A stretch of 64,000 nucleotides of DNA, taken from positions 1-64,000 of the forward strand of contig NZ_ML660094.1 of assembly GCF_007004655.1 (NCBI RefSeq), in the 5' to 3' direction. Under the pieces are notes generated by a model that saw nothing but the letters and a program-made list of their open reading frames with translations, ran no database searches and was not told the DNA's origin. The first letter of the stretch is position 1. Every line of letters begins with the position of its first letter. The DNA is from Exilibacterium tricleocarpae (lineage in GTDB: Bacteria; Pseudomonadota; Gammaproteobacteria; Pseudomonadales; Cellvibrionaceae). Positions 15,619 to 24,343 of the stretch are shown here, one piece after another. A program made the translations under genes and the position numbers.

Positions 15619-18006
15619 CTACCTCAGCTCGGCCTCCTCCTCTGACTCGAGCTTCGATAAGGTAATAGGCCCCCCTGCCGCTTTACCCGCCGCTTCACCA
15701 TCGCTGGCAGGTTTTTCGGCAGCGGGCGCAGGCTGCTCAGCTTCAACCACCTGCCCCACCATGCCCAACAAATTATCCGGGCGTCCTTTGTCTCCGCGGC
15801 TGAAATCACAGACACCATCGGGAAATATCGACAGCAGCCGATCGCGATAAGCGGTCATATCAATATCGCCATAGACACCCGCGGAAATCGCCGCATCCAC
15901 ACTCTGCAGGTGACACTTGAAAATATCGCCGGTAACACCGGCACCGGCCATTTCGCGGGACGTTTTATTGCGCGGGTAAACGGCCATGCAGGCACCGGTG
16001 GGCCGGTCGTTCCAGTCACCGTCCCAAACACTGTCACCCGCCGCGATCACCTGGCCGCGCTTGTCGAAGCACTGGTCGACAGCCTGGACCGGCTTGTTTT
16101 CCACCATACTGCGGTAGGGGTATTTCAACTGGTTGAGCATCCAGCGATCCATCACGGCAAATGCCTCCGGCTCGGGCGCATAAGCTTTGTGACTCATCCA
16201 GATCAACTGGTTGTCGGCGTGCCCCTGCCCTTCGACCAAGCGCTTGCGGGCCGCGAAGGAGGCGGTGGCATGATGCATATCCAGATCATCGTCCAGGTAA
16301 TGGCGCAGGTCGATAATCGGAATATCCGCACGCCCGATAAACACATGGCCGGAGCGATAGGCGCCGTTGATCGCCGCGAGGCTGCCGCGGGTCCTGGCGG
16401 CCGGGGTCTCGCCGCCGTCGCTGCTGAGTTGCATGTTCTGGTGGCTCCAGACAGATAAATTCACCGGCAGCAGCTCACCGTCGATAAACCAAAACTGTTC
16501 CTGCTCCATCTCCTCGGCCGGTTTCCAGCTGCCGACCTGGGCGTTCAGACGCAGAAAGTCGTCTGCCGAAATCTTGCCGCTGCGCAAGGCCTCCAGCCCG
16601 TATTGCACGCCGATATTGTCCCAGGTGCTGTTGGCAAAACCGCTTTCGTTGACACCGTAAAACCGCTTCAGGTCTTCCCAGTGGGTCCAGTGCGTCTGCT
16701 CGGCCACCGCCGGCAGGTAACTGGCCTTGAAATGGACGAAATTGGGATTGTGGACCAGCGGTGTCAGCCCGCGCCAGCCCTTGACGCACTCGGTAGCACC
16801 CCGCCTGCCGCGACTGAGGGCGGAGAAGTCGCCGTTGAGCAGGGCCGCAAACCATTTCATGGTCCCGTATTTGTTTTCGGCTTTGGAGTTGGCGCTGACG
16901 CCTTCAATCCAACTGCGGTTCTCCCAGCGGCGCCAGGTACGGTTAGCGCCATCGGTCACATCGAAAAAGTACTCCAGCAGTTCGCAATCCATCACGTAAA
17001 TAGTCTGCGACACCATATCCGGATAGGCATAGAGAGCAATCGCCGCGTCCAACACACCGGCCTTGTTCTGAGCGAACAGGTACTGTTGGATGGCGCCGCC
17101 GGAACCGCCGATGCCGACGGTATACAGCGGTTCACCGTAGAGGCCGACAAACTGTCTTTTCACCCGCGCCGCCGTGTCTTCGGCAAGCCAGATATTGTAG
17201 TGGTTACTGGTCTGGTTGCCGGTGGAGTACACCACAGCGTAGCCGCTTTTTATCTGCTCATAACGTCGCTTCAACACATCTTTGGGAGAAAAATTCCCCT
17301 GCCGTTTGCCGACGCCGACACCGCCGCGAAACATATAGATCAGTCGCTGATTCCAGTAGCTGCCACTCGGGGTCTCGAGCGCTTCGTCGGGACTGCTGAG
17401 CACGGCGATGGCGTAGAAAAAGCGATTGATGGTACCGGTCTCCAGTCGCACGATAAAATCGATTTCACGTCCGTCCACGACGACTTTTGCAATGTCGCCC
17501 TGAGCTTGTTCGAGCGGGAAAAAATTGAGGGTACCGCGCCGGTTGTAGTAGTACGCGGCTTGGGTGCGGTGCAGGCAGTCCTGGCTGTAGCCGATTACCA
17601 GGTGCCGGTTTTTGCGCTTGCTTTCGGTGCGGGCAAAGATCGGAATACCTACACCGTCGTGGTTGTCCACCTCAGGCTGGGTTTTGCGGCTGCGGTCTTC
17701 ACCACACAAGAAGGGGTATTGATTCGCGCCGGCAAACAGCGGCTCACTGGGGCCGATGTCACCGAGCGCAATGGGAAAATCGAAGGTTTCGGCCGGCCTG
17801 TCCAGCAGGCGCGGATGCAAGCCCTGATAGGCCTCTGCCACCTGGCGCAAACTGGCATTGTAGACGTCGGGCACCGCCAGCACCGGGGCCTGAGGTTGAC
17901 CGGGCAGGCGCGGCAGCGAGCGATTGAGGTAATAGCCCCCCACCAACAACGCCAGCAGTGTTACCAGACTCGATACGACTACAGTTTTCTGTATCGCTTT
18001 TTTCAT
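15619..18006 (-). CDS. DUF6351 family exported hydrolase
   Basis: A large (795 aa) protein with an N-terminal signal anchor (TVVVSSLVTLLALLVGGYYL). Around residue 302 the GIGGSGGAIQQY motif gives an alpha/beta-hydrolase nucleophile elbow GxSxG, and HQNMQLSSDGG and DLRHYLDDDLDMHH follow later. DUF6351 proteins look like tannase/feruloyl-esterase-type hydrolases of unproven substrate. The start at 18006 (MKKAIQKT) has GAGG seven bases upstream; the open frame continues four codons further with TTG but lacks an extra ribosome site. The C-terminus ends in a Pro/Ala/Glu tail. It is a single gene with no linked catabolic operon. Confidence 0.82.
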   Translation of the reverse strand: MKKAIQKTVVVSSLVTLLALLVGGYYLNRSLPRLPGQPQAPVLAVPDVYNASLRQVAEAYQGLHPRLLDRPAETFDFPIALGDIGPSEPLFAGANQYPFLCGEDRSRKTQPEVDNHDGVGIPIFARTESKRKNRHLVIGYSQDCLHRTQAAYYYNRRGTLNFFPLEQAQGDIAKVVVDGREIDFIVRLETGTINRFFYAIAVLSSPDEALETPSGSYWNQRLIYMFRGGVGVGKRQGNFSPKDVLKRRYEQIKSGYAVVYSTGNQTSNHYNIWLAEDTAARVKRQFVGLYGEPLYTVGIGGSGGAIQQYLFAQNKAGVLDAAIALYAYPDMVSQTIYVMDCELLEYFFDVTDGANRTWRRWENRSWIEGVSANSKAENKYGTMKWFAALLNGDFSALSRGRRGATECVKGWRGLTPLVHNPNFVHFKASYLPAVAEQTHWTHWEDLKRFYGVNESGFANSTWDNIGVQYGLEALRSGKISADDFLRLNAQVGSWKPAEEMEQEQFWFIDGELLPVNLSVWSHQNMQLSSDGGETPAARTRGSLAAINGAYRSGHVFIGRADIPIIDLRHYLDDDLDMHHATASFAARKRLVEGQGHADNQLIWMSHKAYAPEPEAFAVMDRWMLNQLKYPYRSMVENKPVQAVDQCFDKRGQVIAAGDSVWDGDWNDRPTGACMAVYPRNKTSREMAGAGVTGDIFKCHLQSVDAAISAGVYGDIDMTAYRDRLLSIFPDGVCDFSRGDKGRPDNLLGMVGQVVEAEQPAPAAEKPASDGEAAGKAAGGPITLSKLESEEEAELR

Positions 18007-18465
18007 GACTAACCTCAATCAGACCGCCGACAACGGTTCGGATTAACGGGTGTCCTGCCTCATCAAGCTTTATCGTTATTTTGCTTGGGTTAGAATCAGT
18101 ACTGCCCTCCTATCTCACATCGCTTCCCATTTCACGTCGCAACAACCACGGATCGCAACAGGTTCACTGTTAGAAAGTATAATAGTTAAGACATAAATTC
18201 GAGGGGAAGTTGCCGGTAATCTTACACAAGCGTCGGCAACATCGGTGGTGCCGCCAGCCAGTCAACTCTCGCTGCTGAAGGTTGGCCGCACGTTCGCTGC
18301 GAGATGATGTATTTTCAAGCCAATACCACAAAAACCATATAGATAAATGGAATGTTTAGTGGCACACAAAACAACAAATTAGTCTTAGTTGTTGCCCTCG
18401 ACCAAAGTACCGTCTCCTTTGAGCACCCCGGTGTCGGCCGCCGCTGAGGCGAATGCGGTAACCTG
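18007..18465. other. Intergenic region, no gene seen
   Basis: About 460 bp between two minus-strand genes; the left part should carry the promoter of the DUF6351 gene. No hairpin or repeat of note was recognised. Confidence 0.4.
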
Positions 18466-18957
18466 TTAACCGGTCAGATAGCGGCCATTCAAATAAATGA
18501 GCGGATCGACCGGCCCGTCACTGACCATCACCGATTCAATGCGCCCAATCAGTATATTGTGCGTGCCGTAGGCATAGCATTGATCCTGCCGGCAGATAAA
18601 CACAGCCTGGGCACCCTGTAGATACGGTAAGTTATTCCCCGCTTCGACTTCCCAGTGGCCGACTTCAAAGCGGGTCTCGCCCTGGTCGCCGGTGGCGCAA
18701 CGCACCGATACGTCCTGCTGATCCCTCGACAGCAGATTGACACAGAAAGGGCCGCCGCATTCGAGCGCCTGGTGGATAGAGGTAGCCTGATTGACACAGA
18801 CCAGCAGCGAGGGCGGGTCGTCCGACAGGGAGGTCACCGACGAGGCGGTCATGGCGTAGCGGTTGCCTTCGCCGTCCCGGGTAGACAACACGCTGACTCC
18901 CGAGGCCAGTCGGCGCATGCCGTCCTTCATAGCCTCCCCCATTTGCAGCTGGTTCAT
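18466..18957 (-). CDS. Flavin reductase-like (FMN-binding split barrel) protein
   Basis: A 163-residue protein with the flavin reductase pattern MRRLASGVSVLSTRDGEGNRYAMTASSVTSLSDDPPSLLVCVN at the N-terminus, then FCVNLLS and the late HNILIGRIESV stretch. Such enzymes use NAD(P)H to reduce FMN or FAD for a separate monooxygenase (HpaC/NtaB class). No monooxygenase is adjacent. The start at 18957 is supported by AAGGATAATT just upstream; the open frame to 19014 adds 19 residues without family similarity. Confidence 0.9.
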   Translation of the reverse strand: MNQLQMGEAMKDGMRRLASGVSVLSTRDGEGNRYAMTASSVTSLSDDPPSLLVCVNQATSIHQALECGGPFCVNLLSRDQQDVSVRCATGDQGETRFEVGHWEVEAGNNLPYLQGAQAVFICRQDQCYAYGTHNILIGRIESVMVSDGPVDPLIYLNGRYLTG

Positions 18958-19272
18958 AATTATCCTTCGGTATACAGAGAAAATCGGCAGGCGGAGATGC
19001 CCGCTCAAAGACACTCGCGACTGCGCTGTTGCAGGCAGTGAAGTCTATATGATTTTGAGCGATACCGGTGCCGACAACCCTGTTTTTAGGTAATTTTCTC
19101 TACAATCGGCGGCTCTGGGAGCCTCCGAGATTACATGACAACGCATTCCCCACTATACTCCATACCTGCAACCCCACTCTGTGAGGCCGCGCCCCGAGGT
19201 AGTCGGAAGAGCACTATTATACACAACGTTAATAAATACAACCTATAGCCATCCGGGTTCAGGAGCACTCGA

Positions 19273-19572
19273 GTGAACGTTAAAGCCATACTTGCGGCCA
19301 GTATTATAGCCACTGCTGTTGTTCCGGTCGCCACTCTGGCCTGCCACAAACCCACACCCCCCACGTTACCCGATCCCGATGCAGCGGTGACAGCACAGAT
19401 GGTGAAGGCAAAGCATCAGATGAAGGCCTTTATGGATGCCGCCAATGCTTATCTGGACTGTATCTCCGGCGACACCCGGCAATACAACGCCTGGATAGAT
19501 GAAATGGCCAAGACTGCCGATCAGTTCAACGCGATCGTCCGCAAGTACAAGCGGCGCATGGCCACCACCTGA
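19273..19572 (+). CDS. Small secreted protein of unknown function (99 aa)
   Basis: GTG 19273 follows CAGGAG by a good distance. The first 25 residues form a signal peptide (VKAILAASIIATAVVPVATLAC). The mature part is a helical Lys-rich domain with one further Cys (ANAYLDCISGDTRQYNAWIDEM; DQFNAIVRKYKRR), possibly disulphide-bonded with Cys24. The TLAC motif is a poor lipobox. No family is recognised. It lies just before a tRNA-His gene on the opposite strand. Confidence 0.65.
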   Translation: MNVKAILAASIIATAVVPVATLACHKPTPPTLPDPDAAVTAQMVKAKHQMKAFMDAANAYLDCISGDTRQYNAWIDEMAKTADQFNAIVRKYKRRMATT

Positions 19573-19616
19573 GGCACATCGGCTTGCGCGGCGGCCCGAT
19601 GAATCGAAATATCAGG

Positions 19617-19715
19617 CAGTCGGTATGAACTGGCAAAAAGGAAACCAGAGGCTGGCAAAAAGCGTGGTAAATGGAGAAGGACAGAAACGTAGTCTATTGA
19701 AATTAAGGGAAAAAC
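19617..19715. other. Possible remnant of an old integration at tRNA-His
   Basis: The sequence between 19650 and 19715 (TGGCAAAAAGCGTGG, AATGGAGAA, TCTATTGA, AATTAAGGGA, then the tRNA 3' end) resembles 486-548 beside the tRNA-Asp att copy (TGGCAAAAACGTGG, AATGGAGAA, GCTATTGA, AAAAGGAA). Both have the layout 'integrase 3' end, then tRNA 3' end'. No integrase frame remains here. Confidence 0.35.
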
Positions 19716-19792
19716 TGGGGTGGCTGACGGGGCTTGAACCCGCGACCACTGGAATCACAATCCAGGGCTCTACCAACTGAGCTACAGCCACC
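19716..19792 (-). tRNA. tRNA-His (GTG)
   Basis: The minus-strand cloverleaf starts GGTGGCTGTAGCTCAGTTGG, has anticodon GTG in CTGGATTGTGATTCCAG, T-arm GGTTCAAGCC and AGCCACC-CCA at the end. The leading G is encoded opposite C73, as in bacterial tRNA-His. Confidence 0.96.
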
Positions 19793-20169
19793 ATCGCAAG
19801 AAACGACCTTCCTAGTCTACACCAACTCTTTCCCTACTGAGCAAAGCATTTGAAGCCGGACATTGCCAATAACAGCCGCCGCGTCTGATCACAGACACAT
19901 CGAATCTCGATTGGCTACGGAGCCCGGGATCACTAGAGCCTATCGACGCCGGCTCCATCTCAGATAAGCCCCTGTCAACCCAGCCGCTTCACGCCGCCCA
20001 ACGGCCTGATTCTCGCCTGGGCCGCCTCAAATGCGCGCGTATATTGGCACAAACATACTATGGATTACAAGCACTTAGCCGAAGAATTAGCCGAAGAAAT
20101 TGGCTGTGCCCAGTGCAGGGTCCGAGCCTGGCGAAAACACCCGCGCAGACGCTGGTGTAAGTGTTCGGC
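19793..20169. other. Intergenic region, no gene seen
   Basis: The right part is GC-rich with several short frames on both strands, none with family features. The left end must contain the tRNA-His promoter; no strong consensus pair was found. Confidence 0.35.
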
Positions 20170-20577
20170 TCAATTCGGCGCCCCGTCAGCAAGCAGCCAC
20201 CGCTCAAGGGGTTGGGGTCGTTCCGTGCCCCCCCTCACCACTCGGTAAGGATGCCAATACAGGTCCTCGGGGCCTCCGGGCAGCCGCTTTATCACCAGCA
20301 GCGGCAGCGGGTAACTGACCGCCGGGGGGTTGCCGTAATGGACTCCTAAAACACTGGGGAGCGCACTGTCGGCTGTTCTGGCTGTTACCAATCCGTGTAT
20401 CGGATGAGCGTCCGCAAAACGGGCTTCGACAACCATATCGACAAACAGGCAGGCGGGACTGCCGCCCTCCTTCGGCAAATACAACCGACCCGCCCGCCGC
20501 CAGTGGTCGAACAGCTCCGCCAGGGTCTGCGGTTTAAACCAGGGAGCTCCCGGTGCGGGGGGGTGTCTGCTGCTCAT
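20170..20577 (-). CDS. Hypothetical protein (135 aa)
   Basis: ATG 20577 has AGGAAC at a suitable distance. The product is soluble with a Pro-rich start, TLAELFDHWRRAGRLYLPKEGG, and later VLGVHYGNPPAVSYPLPLLVIKRLPGGPEDLYWHPYRVVRGG. The strong Trp/Pro/Gly content and lack of low-complexity runs make it look like a real protein, but no family is recognised. Just upstream (20591-20641) lie three tandem 17-bp repeats. Confidence 0.45.
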   Translation of the reverse strand: MSSRHPPAPGAPWFKPQTLAELFDHWRRAGRLYLPKEGGSPACLFVDMVVEARFADAHPIHGLVTARTADSALPSVLGVHYGNPPAVSYPLPLLVIKRLPGGPEDLYWHPYRVVRGGTERPQPLERWLLADGAPN

Positions 20578-20590
20578 ATCAAGTTCCTAT

Positions 20591-20641
20591 TTGGGTAAAT
20601 TCCTGGGTTGGGTAAATTCCTGGGTTGGGTAAATTCCTGTG
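20591..20641. repeat. Three tandem 17-bp repeats
   Basis: Units at 20591, 20608 and 20625 read TTGGGTAAATTCCTGGG, with the last unit ending GTG instead of GGG. They lie upstream of the gene starting at 20577 and could be regulatory or simple slippage products. Confidence 0.85.
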
Positions 20642-21026
20642 TCGCATCTAATGATGGCTGTTACGCTGTGAACGAATCACAGCTCGCCGTCTTCGCTTTT
20701 CGGAACTTACCCGCTGGTAAACGTAAAATATAGTACTGAGGTAATTCTCTATATAAGACCGTAATAGTGCCAATAGATGCATTTACAGGCAAACGGCATC
20801 CCGGAATCAGGACACCCTGAAGTCGGCAAACCAGCGTTAACAGTGACACCTCTGTGTGCGGGAACCCCGATCTTGTGGTCCTGTCAGGGAAGAAAATTGT
20901 ATCGGGAACCCGACTGAGATGCATCAGGATACCCGCTGCCAGAGGCGGGATCTTATGCGGCTGTGAATTGGTAAATCCCTTGAATTAGACTTATCATCTG
21001 ACATCCCACTCGAGGCAATTCAACAC
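20642..21026. other. Intergenic region, no gene seen
   Basis: An 87-codon frame on the minus strand (20661-20924) lacks a recognisable family or good start. Nothing else stands out. Confidence 0.35.
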
Positions 21027-21454
21027 TCAGGCTTCTGTTGCACTTGCCAAAGAATCGGCTTTACCAGACAGAGCCGTCGCTCGCTCTCGTTTGCGCCAGG
21101 CGGTCGGGGTCAGGCCGTAATATTTTTTAAACTGCGGTTGAAATAGCTGACGTTGTTAAATCCGCAATCATAAGCGACTTTGCTGACAGGGATATCGGCG
21201 TTTTCGATTAGGCCTCTGGCTCTTTCCAGGCGGGCTGTTAACAGTAAATCGGTCGGCGACTGATCAAAGTAGTCCTTCACATAGCGATACAGGTTGTGCT
21301 TGTCGATCCCCAGGTTTTTCGCCATATGCTCGATACCGTAATTGGGATCGGCACTGTTGAGGTTAACCTCGATAGCAACAGCAGAAACCCGAAATTCGTT
21401 TTGCAGCACCAGTTTAATAAACCGGCACAGCGCATAATTATCGTCGACGACCAA
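21027..21454 (-). pseudogene. AraC-family regulator remnant, frameshifted
   Basis: The frame starting at 21454 encodes an AraC DNA-binding domain (MAKNLGIDKHNLYRYVKDYF; LERARGLIENADIPVSKVAYDCGFNNVSYFNR) but shifts at about 21130 and stops at 21110. Reading on in the neighbouring frame restores FKKYYGLTPTAWRKRER, the conserved family end, and runs to a stop at 21027. One base appears lost in the TTTAAAAAA run, a slippage-prone spot, so a sequencing error is possible. The N-terminal part (VVDDNYALCRFIKLVLQ) looks like a worn sensor or receiver remnant, and an upstream stop removes anything further. It is probably non-functional. Confidence 0.65.
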
Positions 21455-21710
21455 TAAAGTGGCGCTGTATCGGTGTCGACGTGCGTATCAGTATCCCTGT
21501 CGAGCAGGCAGACGGTCGATGTCAGCGCCAGATCGGAGGGACTGGCACCGGCTGCCTTTGTCGGGTCCTCGGGCTTGATGAGCCTGCCCAGCCTATCGGA
21601 GGCAAAGCGTACCTAATTCGAACGTGCATCGCTAAACTCCAGTTCACATCACAACCGATTGAGAGCAATGCTTACACCTGTGCTCAAATCACAGAAGTTC
21701 TCGGGCATAG

Positions 21711-22385
21711 CTATCCCTCTGCGGGTAACGCCAAAATAAGATCATAGGCTTCCTCCGGCATGACTTCGGCAAAGTAGTAGTCCTCTATCTCGGCCCAACG
21801 GCTATCCCAATCGCTGCCGTAGGCTCCGCCCTCGCGCTGACGCAGTTGGTCGTGCCGCACCGCATCCGGTATTTTCACCAGCACCCGCAGGTCAACCAGG
21901 TCGGCAAGCTGCGGACGGGCACTGTATACACCTTCCAACAGCACCATCGGTGTCGCTACACAGCAGTTCGGTTCAGGTTTCAGCGGAATCATGTCGGTAT
22001 CCCAATCTTCGCTGTCCCAGTCGAACGAGCGCCAGATACCCACCCCCGTGTCCAACAGCGACTTCAGGAGTGTTCTCTGGCAGCGCCAGTCCATAACATG
22101 ATTCATTTTCTCGCCGACAGACCACTTGTCCCAGGTAGTGGCACTCCCCCCCCTGTAAAACTGATCCCCTTCGATAACAGTGACGACCGCCCCGCCGGCC
22201 ATGCTCTCAGCGTTCAAAGTATCTGCGACTATTGTTGCTATTGTCGACTTACCGGAACCGCTGGGACCGTCCAGCGCCACGACTATCGGCGCCGTACCGA
22301 CCGAGAGCAGGCTGCGGAGGTCTCCGGTAAGGCGGTGGGCCAGATATTGAGAATTTCTTATATCCATAACGTTATAGTTTTCCAT
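21711..22385 (-). CDS. Uridine kinase-like P-loop protein
   Basis: A 224-residue protein with Walker A GPSGSGKST at about residues 40-48, EGDQFYRGG (the Asp and Tyr region that binds nucleoside in uridine kinase-like enzymes), DWDSEDWD, VLLEGVYSARPQL and VLVKIPDAVRHDQLRQREGG with the lid Arg residues. The fold is that of uridine/phosphoribulokinases. The aromatic-rich middle differs from Udk, so the substrate is uncertain. The start may be Met7 at 22367. It is monocistronic, with DUF2845 about 100 bp upstream in the same direction. Confidence 0.78.
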   Translation of the reverse strand: MENYNVMDIRNSQYLAHRLTGDLRSLLSVGTAPIVVALDGPSGSGKSTIATIVADTLNAESMAGGAVVTVIEGDQFYRGGSATTWDKWSVGEKMNHVMDWRCQRTLLKSLLDTGVGIWRSFDWDSEDWDTDMIPLKPEPNCCVATPMVLLEGVYSARPQLADLVDLRVLVKIPDAVRHDQLRQREGGAYGSDWDSRWAEIEDYYFAEVMPEEAYDLILALPAEG

Positions 22386-22492
22386 CTTGACGCAACGCAG
22401 TTGTCTGGCGAATGATCCCCGATAGAGGCCTAGCGTTTGCGAGTGCCTTTATTCAATTGACTTCAGCCAATTACTTTTATTAGCAGCTTCTT

Positions 22493-22849
22493 CTAATAGC
22501 CCCTTCCCTGTACATCAATTTTTACAACAACGCCATTCTCGAAGCGTACTCGCCGGATAAAGCGATTGGGTCCAAAATTGTAAGTCCATTCCTCTACCCG
22601 AACTTCCTCATAGGAGCGCTGGTGCCATAACAGTTCTTCTCTCTTGTGGGTGTCACTATAGCGGGCGTTGGGCAGCCCGGACCGATAGACACTGCGTTTT
22701 TCCACAAAGTCCGGCTCTCCACAAATTTTATAGACCTTAAACTGGGAGTCGCCCTTGCTCACGAGTTTAACGCCGCATCGCATTGCAAATGCTGACTCGG
22801 CCATCAACAACAGAATGAGGAAAATTGAAGCTAAATACTTAACTCTCAT
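22493..22849 (-). CDS. DUF2845 family periplasmic protein
   Basis: A 118-residue protein with a clear signal peptide (YLASIFLILLLMAESAFAM) followed by the DUF2845 pattern: MRCGVKLVSKGDSQFKVYKICGEPDF, then VEEWTYNFGPNRFIRRVRFENGVVVKI. Two Cys in the mature part could form a disulphide. The fold resembles the SmpA/BamE-like small periplasmic domain. Function is unknown. Confidence 0.85.
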   Translation of the reverse strand: MRVKYLASIFLILLLMAESAFAMRCGVKLVSKGDSQFKVYKICGEPDFVEKRSVYRSGLPNARYSDTHKREELLWHQRSYEEVRVEEWTYNFGPNRFIRRVRFENGVVVKIDVQGRGY

Positions 22850-23321
22850 GCCGCGCTACCTTTTGGTTGTACCATTATACAAATGTTGGCGTTAAATACC
22901 TGAACCTAAGCTTAACTGAGACAATCGGCGACAATAAAATGTCGCTGTAAACTACCCTTATTTGAGCAAAGTGACAAGTAATGATCATTACATAATCCGT
23001 ATCGTAACAGCATTGCAGCCAATCACCTGATGCCGGCCGTGCAATCGTAAACGCCGAACAGCCACAGACACCGCGACCGAGTTAAACGCGGAAAAACTTA
23101 TGGACAGCAGATTGTGTAAAGACAGATCAGGAACCGTCGAACCTGGCGGAAGGTTTATCGCTTCATTTCGGATTGCCGGACGTACAGATTGTCCGACCGG
23201 GCACGCCCCAACATTTTTTTACCAAGACAAGTAAAGCCTGCTCCGGCTACTTTTCGGACAGACTTCACCGACAGCTCCGGTACCCAGGATTCGCAGAGCG
23301 AAAACCGTTGAAAACAGTTGC
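22850..23321. other. Intergenic region, no gene seen
   Basis: About 470 bp carrying the DUF2845 promoter side and the LysR gene 3' side. A TTATGGACAGCAGATTG stretch and a few short frames are present; none is supported as a gene. Confidence 0.35.
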
Positions 23322-24242
23322 TCACTGCACCTGTTTAATACCCGCAATCGCCGCGATACCGGTCTGCAAGGCGTCGAGAAAAGCCCGCAGCCGCAGCGGC
23401 TGGTGCCGACCGGGAAGGTAGGCGACGTGAATATCCAGAGACGGCGCTTGCCACCCGGGTAAAAGATCGACCAGGCTCCCCTCTTCAAGCTCCTGTGCCA
23501 CAAACCACTTCGGCATCACAGCTATGCCCACGCCCATAAGCGCCGCCTCTTTGAGCGCGACAATATTGTTGGTCCGCATACGCACCGGCGGTTGCAGGGT
23601 GAACGATCGCTTTGCCCCCTTTAGCAGCGGAATCCGCTGGCCCTCAAACGGCCCTAAAGCCACCAGTGGCAGGCTTGCCGCCTGTTTGGGTGTACCGGGC
23701 AGGCCGTGTTCGGCGACCAAAGGCTGGGATGCCACAAGCAAACGCTCAACGGTGGCGAGACGGCGTACCACCAGCGTTTCGTCGGGTACCGGTCCGACTT
23801 TGATCCAACAGTCGCACCCCACTTGCGCAAACCTGATCGACTGGTCATTCAACTCCCAAGTCAACGCCACCGCCGGATGTTCCGTTTGAAACGCCGCGGC
23901 GATCCTCACCAGGTGGTGTTGACCGAGAGCAATTGGCGCCACTACCTTCAAGGTGCCCTGAATCTGCTGCTGTCCGGCGAGGTGCTTCTCCGTGAGTGCC
24001 TCCCAACTGTCGAGGAGCTGCCGCGCATCTGCCAGCAGATCGACGCCCGCGTCGGTCAACGCCAACGCATGAGTATTGCGTCGCATCAACTGGGTTTGCA
24101 GGCGCGTCTCTAATTCCGCCAATTGCCGGCTGGCGGAAGGTTGCGAGAGACCCAAGCCCCGGGCCGCGGCACTAATGCTGCCGGTGTCGGCGATGCGGAC
24201 GAAAGTTTCCAGCAGAGTCATTCGATCCAATGGCTTGCTCAT
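23322..24242 (-). CDS. LysR-type transcriptional regulator
   Basis: A 306-residue protein with a textbook LysR N-terminal helix-turn-helix (LETFVRIADTGSISAAARGLGLSQPSASRQLAELETRL) and an effector-binding domain beginning near residue 90 (GTLKVVAPIALGQHHLVRIAAAF). The start is taken at 24242 (MSKPLDRMTLL). It diverges from the aldo/keto reductase gene at 24344 across a ~100-bp spacer that includes TATGTATAGCTGATATACATAT, an inverted repeat suited to a LysR operator. It probably activates that gene in response to a small molecule. Confidence 0.92.
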   Translation of the reverse strand: MSKPLDRMTLLETFVRIADTGSISAAARGLGLSQPSASRQLAELETRLQTQLMRRNTHALALTDAGVDLLADARQLLDSWEALTEKHLAGQQQIQGTLKVVAPIALGQHHLVRIAAAFQTEHPAVALTWELNDQSIRFAQVGCDCWIKVGPVPDETLVVRRLATVERLLVASQPLVAEHGLPGTPKQAASLPLVALGPFEGQRIPLLKGAKRSFTLQPPVRMRTNNIVALKEAALMGVGIAVMPKWFVAQELEEGSLVDLLPGWQAPSLDIHVAYLPGRHQPLRLRAFLDALQTGIAAIAGIKQVQ

Positions 24243-24253
24243 ACGCAATATGT

Positions 24254-24275
24254 ATAGCTGATATACATATCAGTT
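24254..24275. promoter_or_regulatory. Inverted repeat in the LysR/AKR divergent spacer
   Basis: TATGTATA, six bases, TATACATA: the two arms are exact reverse complements. LysR-type sites are usually spaced dyads between divergent genes, so this is the best candidate operator. Confidence 0.5.
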
Positions 24276-24343
24276 GTCTACCAAATTATGAGATATTCGG
24301 GGATAGTCGCCTTGCAAGATCAACGAAAACGACGGAGCACACC

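Noticed and set aside
16603-18012. A 469-codon plus-strand frame inside the DUF6351 gene
   Set aside because: It is antisense to the DUF6351 gene, which has a signal anchor, the GxSxG motif and a ribosome site.
19612-19794. A 60-codon minus-strand frame over tRNA-His
   Set aside because: It reads through the tRNA gene itself.
20661-20924. An 87-codon minus-strand frame near 20.8 kb
   Set aside because: No domain, no convincing start, and composition unlike the neighbouring genes.
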